A stretch of 64,000 bases of DNA from Fennellomyces sp. T-0311 (GCA_025266875.1 JALLLT010000006.1:496001-560000), one strand, 5' to 3'. Shown: positions 11,930-26,467, numbered from the stretch's first letter. Numbers and translations are program-made. Notes: generated by a model not told the origin, from the sequence alone.

Positions 11930-14713
11930 GATCTCAAATAATTGTTGAAAGCCAAGCAGGAACCGGTCTCCCAAAAAAATTATTTTCCCAAGGCGGGCAG
12001 CCAATGAATATTCCCGACAGTGCAAGTGAATTGGCATAAATGAGGTCGTAACCTGGATATATGTCTAACTAGTGGCTAGATACATGTACTTCCTATACTC
12101 TAAAAAGTTCCCATGATGCCATGACTACATATATAACTATGCAACCTGTATGCTGGAATAGTTTCCTGTGCTATAGAGACATGAATAAAAGTGATAGAAC
12201 GCCTTGATAATATAGGTTCTATGCTACTGCCGCAGCGCTGGAGATGAGTTTCATATATTTCAAAGTGTACCTTCCATACCAGCACGAATGAGCCATATCG
12301 TTAAGGCAAGGCAATATGACGAAATTCTCATATTGGAATTAGGTCTTCCGCAAAGTCAAGCAGAAAGGGCAAACTCAGGATACACTCCATTTTCCAAAAG
12401 TGTAATAAGAACAGTTAGTTGAAGGTATTATTTTATAGCACACGGACTCTAGTACTGGAAAAATGGATAGCTTTATCGTTATCAGTTGCCAAAAGCAAGA
12501 AAGGCACTACACTATTATCGAGAGTGCCTTTCTACATAAACAAAAGCTACCATAAATTTGAAAGTCAAACTTACGATGGCAAAAGAGTCCTGGTGAGCAA
12601 ACTTATTTCGTCCTACGTAGCTTGTGAGTGCCCATACAAGTATGTCAAATGACAGTAAAAGTGCTAGTAACGTGGTTGCGTACGCGATTGCTGCTTTTAC
12701 TGTCGAGCGACCAGCATTCTGCGTGAAAGGCAGAAAAACGTTTTATAGATCATTAAATCGTGACGGTATCGTCCTTTCGCCAAAGATCGTGTGTAACCGG
12801 TTCTGTAACAATGTCTGACAGTTTGGAGATGGATGATCGTACATAAATGATCTTTTGCGCTGTTAAAGAAGCAGACATGTATTTCAAACATTTCGGTTAC
12901 ATGAGTAAATTAGACAGATGTTTTGTAGGGTCCAAAAATGCTACTGGATACATATATAAAGGAATCGATAGAATTGAACGGCGATTACTATCAAGTCATT
13001 TCGTTATGATAACGAGAACATAACTACGTATTAACAAATTAACTGATAGCGTAGAATAAGTATAAACCAATTTTTCTGCATATACGGCCGTATGCTTCAA
13101 AGCGCGACTCAGCCAACTTTCAAAGAGATCAGGAATGACTTTGCTATAAAGTATCGTGATAAGTACTGTATTCGCTGCTTTAAGTGCTTTTATAATATAT
13201 AGGCAGATGTTGATACTATTGAGAAAGTGATATTGCTTTGTTATGCAAGATATTTCCAAAGAAATTAAAATCATTAACACGATATTACTTCCCACCGGAG
13301 AAATATTTCTCCTTGTAACCAAATCATGTTTCAAATAGGACGCTCCAGTTTTTCACAATCAAAGATTGGTCAGTGAACTACACATTATATGTACCTGAAA
13401 GCTTGTAAATGTGGTACGCATGAAGGCCAAAGGGTGACAGAAATTTTATGCAAGCACTTCTGTACTAAATACTACAAAAACACCGATATAGCAGCTTCTA
13501 CTGAAATTATCTCCTATTAACAAGCCAGGCCTACTTACTTATCTTAGATATCTCCTCGATAAGCAACTATTCACCACTGATTTGGGAAATAAAAAATCGA
13601 ATTTGTCACATTGTGTAACCCATCCTCTCGCAATAAAATCTTTTCAGGCTGTAGCTCCAATTAGACTTCTTTAACAACATTTCTTTGTACTTCGTCTCGA
13701 ATCACCATCTCGTACTAATTAGTGTGGTTGGTAACATTAGTAAGTTTAGGCTTTAGAGTCCTGCTCGGAGTGCAGGTGGTTGTGTTCTTATTGAAGAAAA
13801 ATATGTATTAGCCCCAAAAAAAACATGGGAAATAAGGGCTTATGCTGTTATGACTAGAGATTCATAATGGAATACTCACAGACAACGAGCGAAGCGAGCC
13901 ATCCGGGGTCTGGGGTAGGAACTCCAGGAAACCCGTTACCGTTGAATGACCCGAAGTGCAGCGCAGGGGCTCATTCAGTCGAGCGAAGCGAAACAGGTAG
14001 AGGGTTGATTATACTGATAAAATAGAAGCAATTACGTGCGTACGTAGATATAGTGATAACTTTACTCTTTGGTTATTTTCTGCAATGAAATGGTAAAAAC
14101 ATGTCATCCGTTTGATGAAAAAGAAGTTATACTATATCTATTATACTTTGACGTATCTATTGCGTCCGCAGCAAAGGCAGCTAGTTTGCTTTCTGACACT
14201 ATGTATGCTACATCTTATCAGTGCCTATGTACGAGCTTTTGGTGTATAAAATAGGCAAAAGCAGCAACACAAACGAGTGTTTATGGAATTAATTTTTGTG
14301 CATCAGTTGCCACTCGGTACCAAGCATTAAAGGCACGATCTAAAACATAGGGGATACTCTGGCCATGATATTAACATTAGTCTATCAAAGTGACAATGCC
14401 AAACACATACACGTGACTCTTAAAGTGAAGCAACAGGGAATTCCTGCAAATGCCGCATTACGTTACACACACCCGTTTCCGGGTACCGGTACTGGATGAA
14501 TCTTGTGGCGCAACATGGTTTGTTCTTGCTATCGAATTGCTCATGCATGTCCCAAGCGTGTGAATCGGAAGAAATACTGGCAAGCAAAGAAAATTCAAAC
14601 ATGCAAACGTATGTAGTCATAATTACGTACTATTGCTGCATTCACTGAATCGACATTCCGGAATCTATAGATTTCTTGAATCTTCAACAATACACCCGCC
14701 GCTGGCATGCACA
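11930..14713. other. 2.8-kb gene-free, AT-rich interval
   Basis: Reading frames on both strands are short and lack coding character. The only structured item is the GC-rich module at 13880-13995, listed separately. This interval contains the promoter of the plus-strand F-box gene. Confidence 0.5.
13880..13995. repeat. GC-rich module bounded by direct CGAGCGAAGCGA repeats
   Basis: The 12-mer CGAGCGAAGCGA occurs at 13886-13897 and again at 13980-13991, 94 bp apart in the same orientation. The enclosed sequence is strikingly GC-rich (CATCCGGGGTCTGGGG follows the first copy) within an AT-rich interval. There is no open frame. It looks like a fragment of a dispersed repeat or the end of a mobile element, but its family is unknown. 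Confidence 0.5.
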
Positions 14714-16664
14714 ATGGATTCTGACGTAGCTGAAGGCGAACCGAGGTTTACTTCCGTTGAATCGATTGACGATATTATTGGTGAGCTTAATCTCTTTCAG
14801 AATAAAATGTCATGTTCACGTTAACCGAGACGCCGTCACCTTGACAACAGATATCTATCCCAGCAATCCAGTTTCCAAGGGGTTTGCCACATTACCGTCT
14901 GAAATTCTTTCTTATATTTTTGCTGAGCTGTCTATTGATGATCGTGTTACGTGTATACGAGTCTGCAAGTCATGGTGTGATTTCATCTACAGTAACGCTG
15001 GAATGTGGCGTACAATCCAAGTCGACGATCATACGACCAAGTTAATCGCGCTATGCAATGATTTGAGGATCATTGGTAGACATGTGACCGAGCTTAATGT
15101 GGTGAAAACAAAGAACTTTAGCCATGGAAATATCATTCTGAGAGAGATTGCACAACGAAAGCATATCTTGAACCTTCACTCCCTCAAACTCCTATGTAAG
15201 CGTATACCTACCTATGTATCACGCAAATTTATGCTAACGGTATTTGGATTATAAGATTATGTCCCTCTCCCAAATGATACTACCATACTAACAGCAGGAC
15301 TGCGGCACTTGGGCGGTACGCTGACCCGATTGCACGTCTTTTTTGTGACACAGCCAATCGTACCGCTTTTCACCATCCTCAAAATATGTCCAAACCTTAC
15401 ACATGTAACGTACCTTATGCAGAGTCTATGGGCGTCATCGTTAAAGGAGGTGGATACACTATCAGCTCCTAAAAAATGTCATCGTGTAATAGCACTACGT
15501 ATCGGATCCTACTTTATGTCCTCAAGAGAACTGGATGCGGTTCTCCAGCATTTCCCCAACTTACGTATTCTGGATGTACATGGCTGTGACCCTCCGGCAG
15601 TCTCCATAATAAGCCGACGCTGTCAATTGTTAGATGAACTCAACGTTAACGAAGTTCGCTACCGATTCCCTGCACTTTTCTACAAGCGATACGAACCGGA
15701 TCTCACCAAAGCCGGTTCCTTGCGACGTTTATTCTTGGGAAATTATCCGGATGCAGATGACATACCACTCAGTACAATCATGGACCTCATTGATCGAGGA
15801 CGTAACACGCTGGAAGAGATATACCTCTCTTTAGACTACGATGACCACAGCTTTGCAGAGCAGTATCCACGACGACAGCGACCATTCAATCTATGCATGC
15901 CACAACTTCGGATCTTGCGTTGCGAAATGAACCTCCAAAGCTTGTCGCAGGAGTATATTGCTTTATGTATCCAAAATAGTCCGAATCTAAACCTTGTTCG
16001 ATTGTGGACAAGTATCGGCGGTATCCGTGACATTGTCTATAATGCCTTGGCAACATTACCCGATCTACAGTGTCTAGAACTTCTTGCACATAGCAGTAAC
16101 GACGACATGACAGCTTTAGCAAATGTTTTTAGAAACGTTGCAAGGCACGGAAGTCTGCAGTCTATCATCCTTGGTGGCAACAAGATTGATCAGGAAGTAA
16201 TATCTGCCTTGGTGGAAATTAGTAGTTTGCGCGAAATTACGTTATATCTACATCGAATGACGCACCATGCCACAAACGAACTCGTGGTAAAATTACGCCA
16301 TTGCTCCTCTCTCGAACGCGTTCATTTCTATTTAATGGATAGCGTCACAGATACCACCTTGCAATTACTTGCCAACTTGCCCAAAATTACTCATGTCAAG
16401 CTGACAAGCCTCTTTTCAATCTCTCCCCATGGTGTTCGAGCGCTCATTGATATCGCACCCTCGCTAACTCACCTGCGTGTACACGGACATATGTACTTTC
16501 CAGAAGACCTTAAAGCATATGCAGAAGCAAGGCTGACTTCGTTTCACGCCGAAATTGACGTCAAGCTGTTGTCCGCCCACGGTGCATTTGACTATTCCGA
16601 TACCGCTTACGAGGATAGCATCCTGTTCACCAGCATTCCTGATTTACAGGAGAAAGGATTTTAA
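14714..16664 (+). CDS. F-box / leucine-rich-repeat protein
   Basis: A likely substrate receptor of an SCF ubiquitin ligase. Three exons (14714-14780, 14830-15195, 15295-16664) give 600 residues. The F-box lies at about residues 38-85 (TLPSEILSYIFAELS, then RVCKSWCDF and the MWRTIQVDD ending). The rest consists of irregular leucine-rich repeats such as LTHVTYL, LRILDVHGCD, LRILRCEM, LQCLELLAH and LTHLRVHGHMYFP. The 49-bp first intron ends at an unusual CCGAG acceptor, chosen because it keeps the frame. An in-frame Met at 14633 would add 27 residues that look non-conserved. Many such F-box/LRR paralogues exist in Mucoromycota; the target cannot be told from sequence. Confidence 0.85.
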
Positions 16665-16898
16665 ATTATTGCATTATTTTTGTAATTGATTGGAGCACAA
16701 TGTATATTGATGAAATAGCAACTGATATAGCAACTTTGACAACAAGGGAAGAAGTTACATTCGTTCCTTCTATCATCAAGCCTATCTGGCATGTCAATTG
16801 CTGATCGATCGCAGTTGTATTTGAAATTCACAAACCAGGAACGAGGGAATAATGCAAAGCCTCGGACAATTCTTTACTTGTATCATTTCTCCTTCGTC

Positions 16899-19800
16899 AT
16901 GAAACCGCCAGAGTCGAAGAAACCATCGCTTCCATCGTACACAACCAATCTTCCTAATCACCAGCAAGGGTATCATTCATCTCAACAAAATGACCCGCAA
17001 AATCCACACTTTGACTTACGACGCGCATCGGTTCGTCCTGGGAGTTACGATCAGCGAGATCAACAACGAGCACCGCTTCCAACCATTTACCCAACCCACC
17101 ATGAAACACAAGCGTATCCGCAGCTTACCAGAGATCGTCTCGAAAGAAAGAATAAACTCGATGCCCTACTCATAGGAAGACTATCCACTACAGGGAATCA
17201 TATAACCCGCCGACGAAGCATATCGAACGGTTATATTTTTCGTCGCCTTTACAATGAAGATAATGCACCCATGCACCTCACTGGTCAAACAGCTATTGAT
17301 GACGAGCAACAAGAGAGCACAGAAGCGTCAGTCAATCCATATCTTATGGGTGGCAATCGCTCTTCTGGATCAATCGAAGGCACTCCATCGAGTATAAGCC
17401 CACACAAAACAGGTTTGATCGGGCATACCAACAACAACAGCAACCTGGGTGAACCAGTTCCTGAACCGAGCCAAAAGACCTCTGTCATTGGTATACCTTC
17501 TTTCCGTCTCCACGGTCGATATACCGCACCAAATTCAAGCCGCCGGTATAGCGGTAGCAGCGCGTCCAAGATGGCATTCGAATCAAAAAAACGACTATCT
17601 CATCTTTTGAAGCTATCAAATACCCGCAAAAATATCAAGCTTCCTGCTGTACCATCAACAGTATCAAGTGAAACAAATGTAGCTGCTGCTGCAGTCACCG
17701 CCGCAACTATTGCTGCCCGTGCTTCCTCCTCGTCCTCGGCCATTACAGTCAAAAACAAATGGCGGGAACTGTATTGCTTTTTGGAACAAATGGCTTGGCG
17801 AGTAGTTGATACAAGAAGTTGCGAGCCACCTGATGAGCGAATGACTGTCCAGGAAATGATGACACTGGCACAGTACCTAAAGATCTCTGGCGCCAGTGCA
17901 CTAGAAGACTATCTTGTACACGAAAATGAGGAGGTTGTCAGCCTCAATCATAGGCGGCGATCAACGATTTCGGAGCAGCAACCAAAACGGATGGTACGAG
18001 AACGCCGATCATCTGTTCTCGTCGATCGTATAGACGAAAGCGAAGTCGGCACACAAGCACCGGATAAGCTCTCACCGAACGGATCTCATACAAATAGTCC
18101 AAAAATGCATCCTTTGGACAATACGATATCCAACAATACATTATCTGTCAAATCGCCCAGCATGGAAACTACATCTTATCACTCGTCATCCACTGGCTTG
18201 CTCCAGCAACATCGAAAAAGCCGGTTGGGTAGCTTGGGAAATATCTTTCCGTATCGTAGCTGTGAAAAAAAGCACAGGGGACCAAAACGCGGTCATCGTC
18301 ATACAAGCTCAACTGGATCTTCGATACTGCGTAGCAGTGCTAACAATTTTTTCGCCATGGGAGACAGCGATACAGGGATATCTTCAGCTCCCAATGAGCG
18401 GGAGCATCATCGAACACCTGTTGACTACGATCGGCTTAGCGTACGCTCCGGCTTACACAGCGATCCAGGTTCTTCGCAGAACAATTTCCAAACATCAAAA
18501 TCACGAAAAGTCATGCGCAAGATATCCAACGCACTCACATTTATGTCACTGCCATCTATCAGCTGTGAAAACTATGATGACGGAACACATTCTCCTCCAA
18601 ATATACCCGACAAGATAAATACGAGTTTCCGGTTCGAAGGATGGTCTTTGCGGATATTTGGTCCGAGCAGTCCTGTTCGTATCTGGCTATGGAAAATCCT
18701 GGCATCCAAGTAAAGTATCACTTCTACCATGTAAATATAGAAAGCTAACAATTATATATCAGCTGGTTTAACATCTTTATTTTGTGCCTTTTGATTGCTC
18801 AATGGACCGTGCTTTCGTTCACACCGTTGAGGCACAATGAAGACAAGACAAATTTTGCACAGCCTTACCAGTATATACTACTATCGATAAACAGTATTTA
18901 TACGTAAGTATATTTAGTTTGCTTTCAATTACTGAAATACTTACTATTAGAAAAAGTTTGGAAGCAGTAGCAAAAATTATAATATATGGATTTTTGTATT
19001 CCAAGCCATCAAGACGCCGTCCTAGGATACTAAAATGGCCAATCAAGCGTCTTACTAGACTATTCGACGGGGTGAATCTGTACAAAAACCACTGTCCAGA
19101 ATATCCATCATATGTACAACAGCGTCGGATGCTTTTTGCGCCCTTATCCAGATCGTCAACCAATACAATTCCGTCGATATCCCGAAGTGACCTTGACGAT
19201 GAACATGATACAAATTTTGCAGGAGACAGTAGCCAACACCCACCATGGTCGCCTGGAGGTTCGCCACCTAGGTCCGTTGATGATAACTGCGCTTCACACC
19301 AAATACCTTCGTCTTATTACCATCACAGCGAAGGTGCGGGAGGAACTGATGTACAAACTATTCCTTCGTCAGCTCTAAATCGAGCATCATCGGTCGATTT
19401 CGATAATACCAGTACCCATTCAAAGCTTTTTAGCTCTTCGCACGGACGGACCGTCTCAGAAATCCTGGAAGATGAAGAAAACTTTCTAAAGATATCGCAC
19501 CAAGCATATCTTTCGAGCCTTGCAAACATCCTTGACTTGATTGCCATTACAGCATACTGGGTTGACTTTGGCTTGATGATGTCCACTACCGAGACTTGGT
19601 CATTGTTTAAAGCACTTGCAGCTACAAGGCTACTGCGACTTGTAAATATAACAGAAGGCACTGCGGTAAATTTCGATCCTAAAGGAAGTATACTTTCATA
19701 TTAACATTATACTAGATCATTATCGAGTCTCTTGGTACAAGCTATGCAATGCTTCGAAATGTGCTTGGCTTTTTCGTATTCTTTTGGGTCCTATTCTCGT

Positions 19801-22800
19801 TGGTCGGCATCTTTGTATTTATGAACTCATTTTCTCGTCGTTGTGCAATAAGTCCAGGAAGCGAACTGCAATGGAATCTCGAAAGTAAGCTATGGTTCAT
19901 TTATTTCAAAAAATAGTTATTAATGACACATATTTTTTTTTAGATCTGACATTTGTGGAGCCGCCTGTTGCATGCAGTAACTTTATCGATTCAGATGGCA
20001 ATATACGTGGTGTTTTTGACATTGATACTGGAGTCTATATTGATATTACCGGTTCCGATGGATTTGTATGTAAACAAGGCCAGATATGTGTACAAAGTGT
20101 TGTCAATCAACCAGGCTGGGGTTATATCAGCTACCATAACATTTTCTACACAATGATGAATGTTTTTACGGTGATCTCTACCGAAGGCTGGACAGATTTG
20201 ATGTATTTAAGTGAAGATAGTGTATCAAATACGGCAGCCGCGATCTATTACTGCTTCTGTATCTATCTTATGACATTTATTATGGTGCCTATGTTTATTG
20301 GTAAGTGTTTATCTAATATATATGAGTATGACTAATTATATGCAAAAGCTGTCATCACTAGCTCATTTGCACGTGCCAAAGGAGACATGCGCCACAGTGC
20401 TTTCGCAACCGAGAAAAAAAACCGACTTTTGCTTACACGAACCATCTCAACCGGGAAAGACTATGAAACTGACTCTAATGAAGAATGGATTTATGGCGGC
20501 AATACAACTACAAGCGTGAATTTAATGAGCCATCGCACCGACTGGCTTCGACGTTGGGCTGGAATTATTGTATCCCACCGCTTCTTCCCTATTGGTGGAA
20601 GTATTTTGGTGGCCTTTAACATGATTACCATGATGTTTTATACCGAGACGGAAGTCGGTGATGATTTAACAGCTCAAGGTAATTGGACACAGTATGGTTT
20701 CTTCCCTTAAATATGTACTCAGCAAACGCATCCTCTAGATGGTATCGACCTTGGATTTACGGGTATATTTGCTTTAGAGATCATACTACGAATTCTGGGT
20801 TCTGCAAACTGGATACAGTTCTGGCGTTATTCTCATATCCTTTTTCAACGAAAATTATAACAGAAAAGGAGGCAAATACCATGACAGTCCTTAACCTATA
20901 TGAAAACACGTAATAGGATTGACTTTTATATTGCCATAGCATCTGTAGTTAACCAATTGCCTGTCGTACGAAACCAAATCCTCCTCCACCGATATTTGCA
21001 AGTGTTTGCTATCTTAAGATCGTATCGTTTAGTCTATCTATTTCCACGTATTTTGCAGCTACTAGTAAGTTTAGGCTAAAACTTTCTTTTGATATACTAA
21101 AGTGATTCAATTAGTCGGATGTTATCGGCGACGGTCAAGGTATCATCAACTTGACCATTTTTACATTTTTGGTGTTGTGTATCCTGTGTCCAATTTCGAT
21201 CCAGTTGTTCGGCGGCGACTTTAATACAACAGCAGGTTCAGATGAGACTGAAATGCGATTCGACACATTTTATCAAGCATTTATTGCCTTGTTTCAAGTA
21301 TGCTTTCACAGTGTGACTACTGTCGCTTAGATGATTTACTTCTCTAATATCCTGTAGATTATGACTGGCGAGAATTGGACGGTATAAGTATCCAAAATTT
21401 AAACAACCGCATGTGCTTAATCGGAATATAGGACATCTTATATGATGCTATGCACAGTCAATCACATGCGTCCATCGTTTATGCGGCTATATTCATGTGT
21501 CTGATTTACTTTGTGGTACACTGTACGATCTGATTCACAGAATGTATCGTCCGATATCTCTGACACTGATGTTAGATCTTGTGCTCAACCTGTTTATCGC
21601 TGTCATTATGGAAAATTTCGACTTGGATGAAGATGAAATCCGCCAAATTCAGATAAAAAAGTATATTCGTCAGCATCGATGGCAACCAGAGTATTTCAAG
21701 TTGGATTTGATTAGTCAGTAAGTAAAGGGACAAGGAGATGAAAGTAATGACGATAGCCGATCGCGTAAATATGCTTTTACTAGGACATTGCTTCCAATAT
21801 TTGTCAAACAAGATCGTCGCAAATTGAATCTGGATCACATTCCACAAAATTTGGTTGCATCAGTAACGCAGGAAAAATTCAAAAGCTTTCTTGTGATGGA
21901 GCCTGAGATACTCATGCAAAAGCGTCTGTCAAAGGTCGATCACGGCTGCGGTTCGCTTGCCCGTCCTAGCGTGCATCATTCATCGCTACCAACGCTTTCA
22001 ACAGTCGGAGCTAGAAAAGCATCAACGGTGTAAGTGACAGGATAGCCCAGCTGGTGTTCACGGCTGACAGTTATTACATCTATATAGTTCGTCTTTTAGC
22101 ACCATAAGTTCCTTTCCCAATGATGAACCCCTATTCGATGAGGTGGATGAGCCATTGGTCAAATACGGTGACGAATATGAGATAAGCGTTGCCAAGGAAA
22201 ACAAAGCTGTCATCGTGGAGAATCTGAACGTATTCCGCACCCTGCTTTTTCTCAAGGAAGGAAACATTCTGCGAACCATATCCATACGCGCTGTAAAGTC
22301 CACAGTATACCGTGCGATATACATCGGCTTGTTGTGTGCCAGCGTATTTATGGCAATAGTGGCGGATGAAGTTTATCGCGAAACCAATCCAGTCGCACTC
22401 GCTATTGTGGAAATCATCCAAAAAGCAATGTTGATGATATTCTGGGTCGACGCGCTCATGCATATAATGGCGAATGGACTCGTTGTCCTACCAATTTCCT
22501 ATTTTCGGAGCTTTTGGAACCTACTCGACGCTGCTTTACTCATCGCCCAGACAGCGTCGCTCCTCGGTATTGCCGATGCATCATTGCGCAATCGGTGCTT
22601 GCGCTCATTCAGAACGTTACGGGCTATTCGAATTGTATATTACGTTGAAGGCATGCGGGTGATATTTCTCGATTTGCTACACGGATTGCCATCCATTTTT
22701 GATGCTATTTTACTCAATCTGCTTGTTTTCATTCCCTTTGCTATTTATGGTTGCTACATTTTTAGCGCACGGTTTACCAAGTGTAATGATGATAACGCTA

Positions 22801-25800
22801 GTATGAGGGGCGACTGTCTTGGTGAATTCCAAAGTTCAGCTGAAGGGGCGTCAGGTATCACTATTCCACGCGTGTGGGATAATCCGTACAAATACTCCTA
22901 CGATCAATTTGGTAATGCACTCCTGCATCTGTTCGAATGTGCATCTGGTGAAGGATGGGTAATTACTCGTGCTAGCTTCATTACAACAACTTGCTAAACC
23001 AGACTACTTAGATCATGTCCTTATTCTCAGCCATGAGCGTCACTTCAAAAAAGGATGCACAGCCGCGTTTTGACTGGACATCCGAATCTACATGGAATGC
23101 CATATACTACCTCGTATTTATGTTCGTCGCGTCTCTTTGCTCAATTCAGTTGTTCATTGGCGTTATCTTGGAGACCTTTAAGCGTCGCAGGGGTATTTCG
23201 TCATTAACCAACACCCAACGGCAATTCCAAGATTTGCAGCGACAGTTGTCCCTCGTCAGACCCTCAAGAAAAGCTAAACGGCCACCGGATGGGACCTTAA
23301 GAGCCTTATGTTATGACATTGTCATCAATAAGCGCGGGAAATTCTCATCGTTTATAACATACGTAATTGTGATACATATACGTGAGTTTCGTTTAGCCAG
23401 CAATGTGAGAAAGGTATTAATATCTAGATGGTAGTTGTACTTTCATCATACCACTCTAATCAACCTCCGTGGCTTACTACTGCCCAAGGTAACGATACTG
23501 CCCATTTTTACATTCTTATTATATACATGATGAAAACATTTATCGTATTTGCAGACCTCATGACGAATGTTTTTGTGGGAGTTTACATTCTTGAAATGGT
23601 ACTTAAAATTGCCGGGTTGGGTATTCACAAGGTAACTTTGTTAATCAATGATGCCACAGGAATCTTTAACTGGGAAATTGTAGTGGGCTTCTTCAAAATG
23701 GAATATCTACGATGGTACCATTGCAGCTCTAGGTAACATACTCACAAGATGCGAAAGGATCAGTAAAAGCTTACTTAACAGTAGTCTTGGTATCGTCGAT
23801 ATGGAAAGCGACAGCAAGCACTTATGTACGACTTCCTTAGCTATACTCTTCAACTAACTCTCACTAATCCACTGACAGTTTGCACTCAAGCTTCTGTACA
23901 GCTTCTTATATGTTGGTATTGCTTTTCGATACGCCGAACGAAATGAATCCCTGGATACATTTTTAAGATCCACAAAGTATGTTCATACAGTCTATAGTTT
24001 GATACAGATATATTAAGCTATTGTTTAGGCGAGCGATGCCAACAGTTATATATGTCACAGGTGCCTTTTCAATCGTTATTCTTTGTTTCGCGGTGCTGCT
24101 TCAAGAGCTCTTTGCGACGACACGATATGGCCTTTACGGTAATAATCACGCCAATTTCCGTACACTCAGCGACGCACTACAGACATTATGGAGAATCACT
24201 ACGGGTGAAAATTGGGTATATCTTTGATATCTAGCTGCCACATAATTCTTTTACTCATGAATTGGATTTAGGATTTTTTAATGCATGACTTTGCTGTGAA
24301 GTATCCGAACTGCGTCAACGACAGAGACTGTGGGTCTCCAGGTGCAGCAGTCAGTCTTTTTGTGGTATTTTATATTGTTTGTACCTATATTTTTGTGAAC
24401 CTTTTTACTGTGGTAAGTCAGGATTTTGCTATTGTGCGCTACTTATGTTAAGAGTATATCGTCAGATTGTGATCAACAACTTCTCGTTCACATTTGATAA
24501 TCGTAATCAATTTACCTTGATTACACGTACAGACTTACGGTAGTAAGTAACTGGTTATCACTCCTATTCTTTGCATATCGTAACTAATACAATATACACA
24601 CACAACAGCTTTAAAGAAGCATGGGCGCAGTTCGATCCCACCGCAACAGGATTTTTACATATGAAAGATGTCCCTGGATTTTTAAGGGTAAGTTCGTCAT
24701 ATTTATATGATCGCCAAATAATCGTTTGGTTATACAGGCGCTCAACGGAGTTTTATCTATGCGTATCTACGATGAGCAGCATAGCATTAAAAGTCTGCTG
24801 GAAGCAAGTAACGAAATGAATGCCGACGTTACACATCTAGCATCTATACCAGTCGCCGACAACATTCATGCAGGATTTGGCCAAAACAATATTCTTGGTG
24901 AACGTTTTTACAACTTTGAAGCTGTCAACCGGGAACTTTCAACTATGGATGTGGCCGCTGTAAGAGAGAACAAGAAACGCTATACTTTTGTATTCCAGGT
25001 ACTATGCTACACTTATATCGGTGGATGTGTACTTACGATAATTCTAGGAAATTCTGTTCTCTGCCGGTGCTCGTGGTATCACATTCCATGACATGCTCGA
25101 GATTTTATCGATGCAGCTTGTCGATGTATCAAAGTCACTTACGTAGGTCTGAATATATATAACAACTGAGTATTGATCACAGGAACAGTTTTGACGAACT
25201 TGTCAACCACGCGCGAAGACAAGATAAGGTACTCAAAAGTCTGGCTAGCGAGAAAGCGAAAAGCCTAGTTGCCATGCTTGTTGTACGTCGACAGTACCTG
25301 AAAAAGCGAGAGCAAATGAAGGACAGCCAGTTCACGGACATGAGCATCCTAGGAGAGCTACTTTCACCTGCGGTAACAGTACCCATTGATTTAAACGGAA
25401 CTGACAAAGATAAACGTCAGAGGGATCCTCAACGAGACAAGAATCGGTCAAGCAGCTTGCCACATGTCCGAACTGCCAACCACGACGTTGCATTTAGCGA
25501 AATGCAGCCCTCTGAATCACCAGGTAAAACCCAAGCTTGCGCTTAGATAGAAAGTATAAAACGTTAACTGTGTCACTTCAGCGGTAGTCCCTACGATTAT
25601 TGTAGACCAACCACTCCAGCAACAACAACAGCAGCGTCGACGATCAATAACAAAATTACAAAATCAAAGCATGGAATCACATTTTCGCGAGCCAGCTCGA
25701 CTTCCGTCGCCAGTAATCAGTGATATAGATGAATTTCCTGACCATGAAGCTTCACAGTCGTCATCAACCTTCTTGTCACAACCCAGTATCGATGCATACT

Positions 25801-26090
25801 TCCCAATTAAGAGGATGTCACTTGGTGCATCGGTACCGCATATCCGGACAATACAGGAACCTTTTTACGACACATCTGTTAGCTTATTCACACGTTATTA
25901 TGCACTAGATACACGCGTTGATATGTCACGATCAGACGCTGCTGACATATTGCATAAGTTGGAGTATAACAATATATGGGCAGGTAAGTCATCCGTGAGC
26001 TTGCTTTATTATTCGAGACTCTGACAATCATCGTTAGACATGTTAAATGAGACCGAGGGATCTAAAGCCAAATGTGACAGCGAGCATTGA
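16899..26090 (+). CDS. CCH1: Cch1-type high-affinity calcium channel alpha subunit
   Basis: A plasma-membrane cation channel of four homologous six-TM domains, the fungal relative of NALCN, usually acting with Mid1 in Ca2+ uptake. Exon 1 (16899-18709) encodes a roughly 600-residue Ser-rich cytoplasmic N-terminus; exon 2 starts at 18763 with the first segment (WFNIFILCLL). Some two dozen introns follow. Pore loops are seen in all four domains: STEGWTDLMY (about 20174), MTGENWTD (21361), ASGEGW (22943) and TTGENW (24198), so the filter reads E/E/E/E. Domain III has an arginine-rich S4 (RCLRSFRTLRAIR), whereas the domain IV S4 (FRYAERNE) is charge-poor. An EF-hand-like FDPTATGFLHMKDV follows domain IV at about 24630, as in other calcium channel family members. 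The last exon ends in SKAKCDSEH, stop 26088-26090. Exact exon borders in domains II and IV were not all resolved. A Met 36 codons upstream (16791) is an alternative start. Confidence 0.92.
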
Positions 26091-26467
26091 GCAAAGTAAA
26101 TCTTGGTAGTCATATGTATATGTGCATAGTGCATAGTGCATACATTAAATCACCTATGGTGGTAATAACGATAGTGTCAGGATATTATGTCCCTCGCATA
26201 TTCCTCCTATAAAGATCGTATTTAAAGCTTCTGATAACTTTTCTAGTACTCGGTGAATCTCACCAATTCATATGCGAGCCATGCTTACACTATCCGTGCC
26301 TCCCTTTTAGCCGCAATCCATTCCCAGCTAATTACTCTGTAGGCCATTGTAACGAACCATGCTTTGTAGCACCCCATTATACTTAGTAGTGCCCAGTAGA
26401 GTTTCGGTACATACAGCTTTATTGCATCCAGGAAGACTTTTTTCAGCAGATGAAAAGTATCCAACAT
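26091..26467. other. Convergent 3' intergenic region
   Basis: Between the end of the channel gene and the end of RPS18. AT-rich, with a small GTGCATA repeat at about 26124-26141. No gene is seen. Confidence 0.5.
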
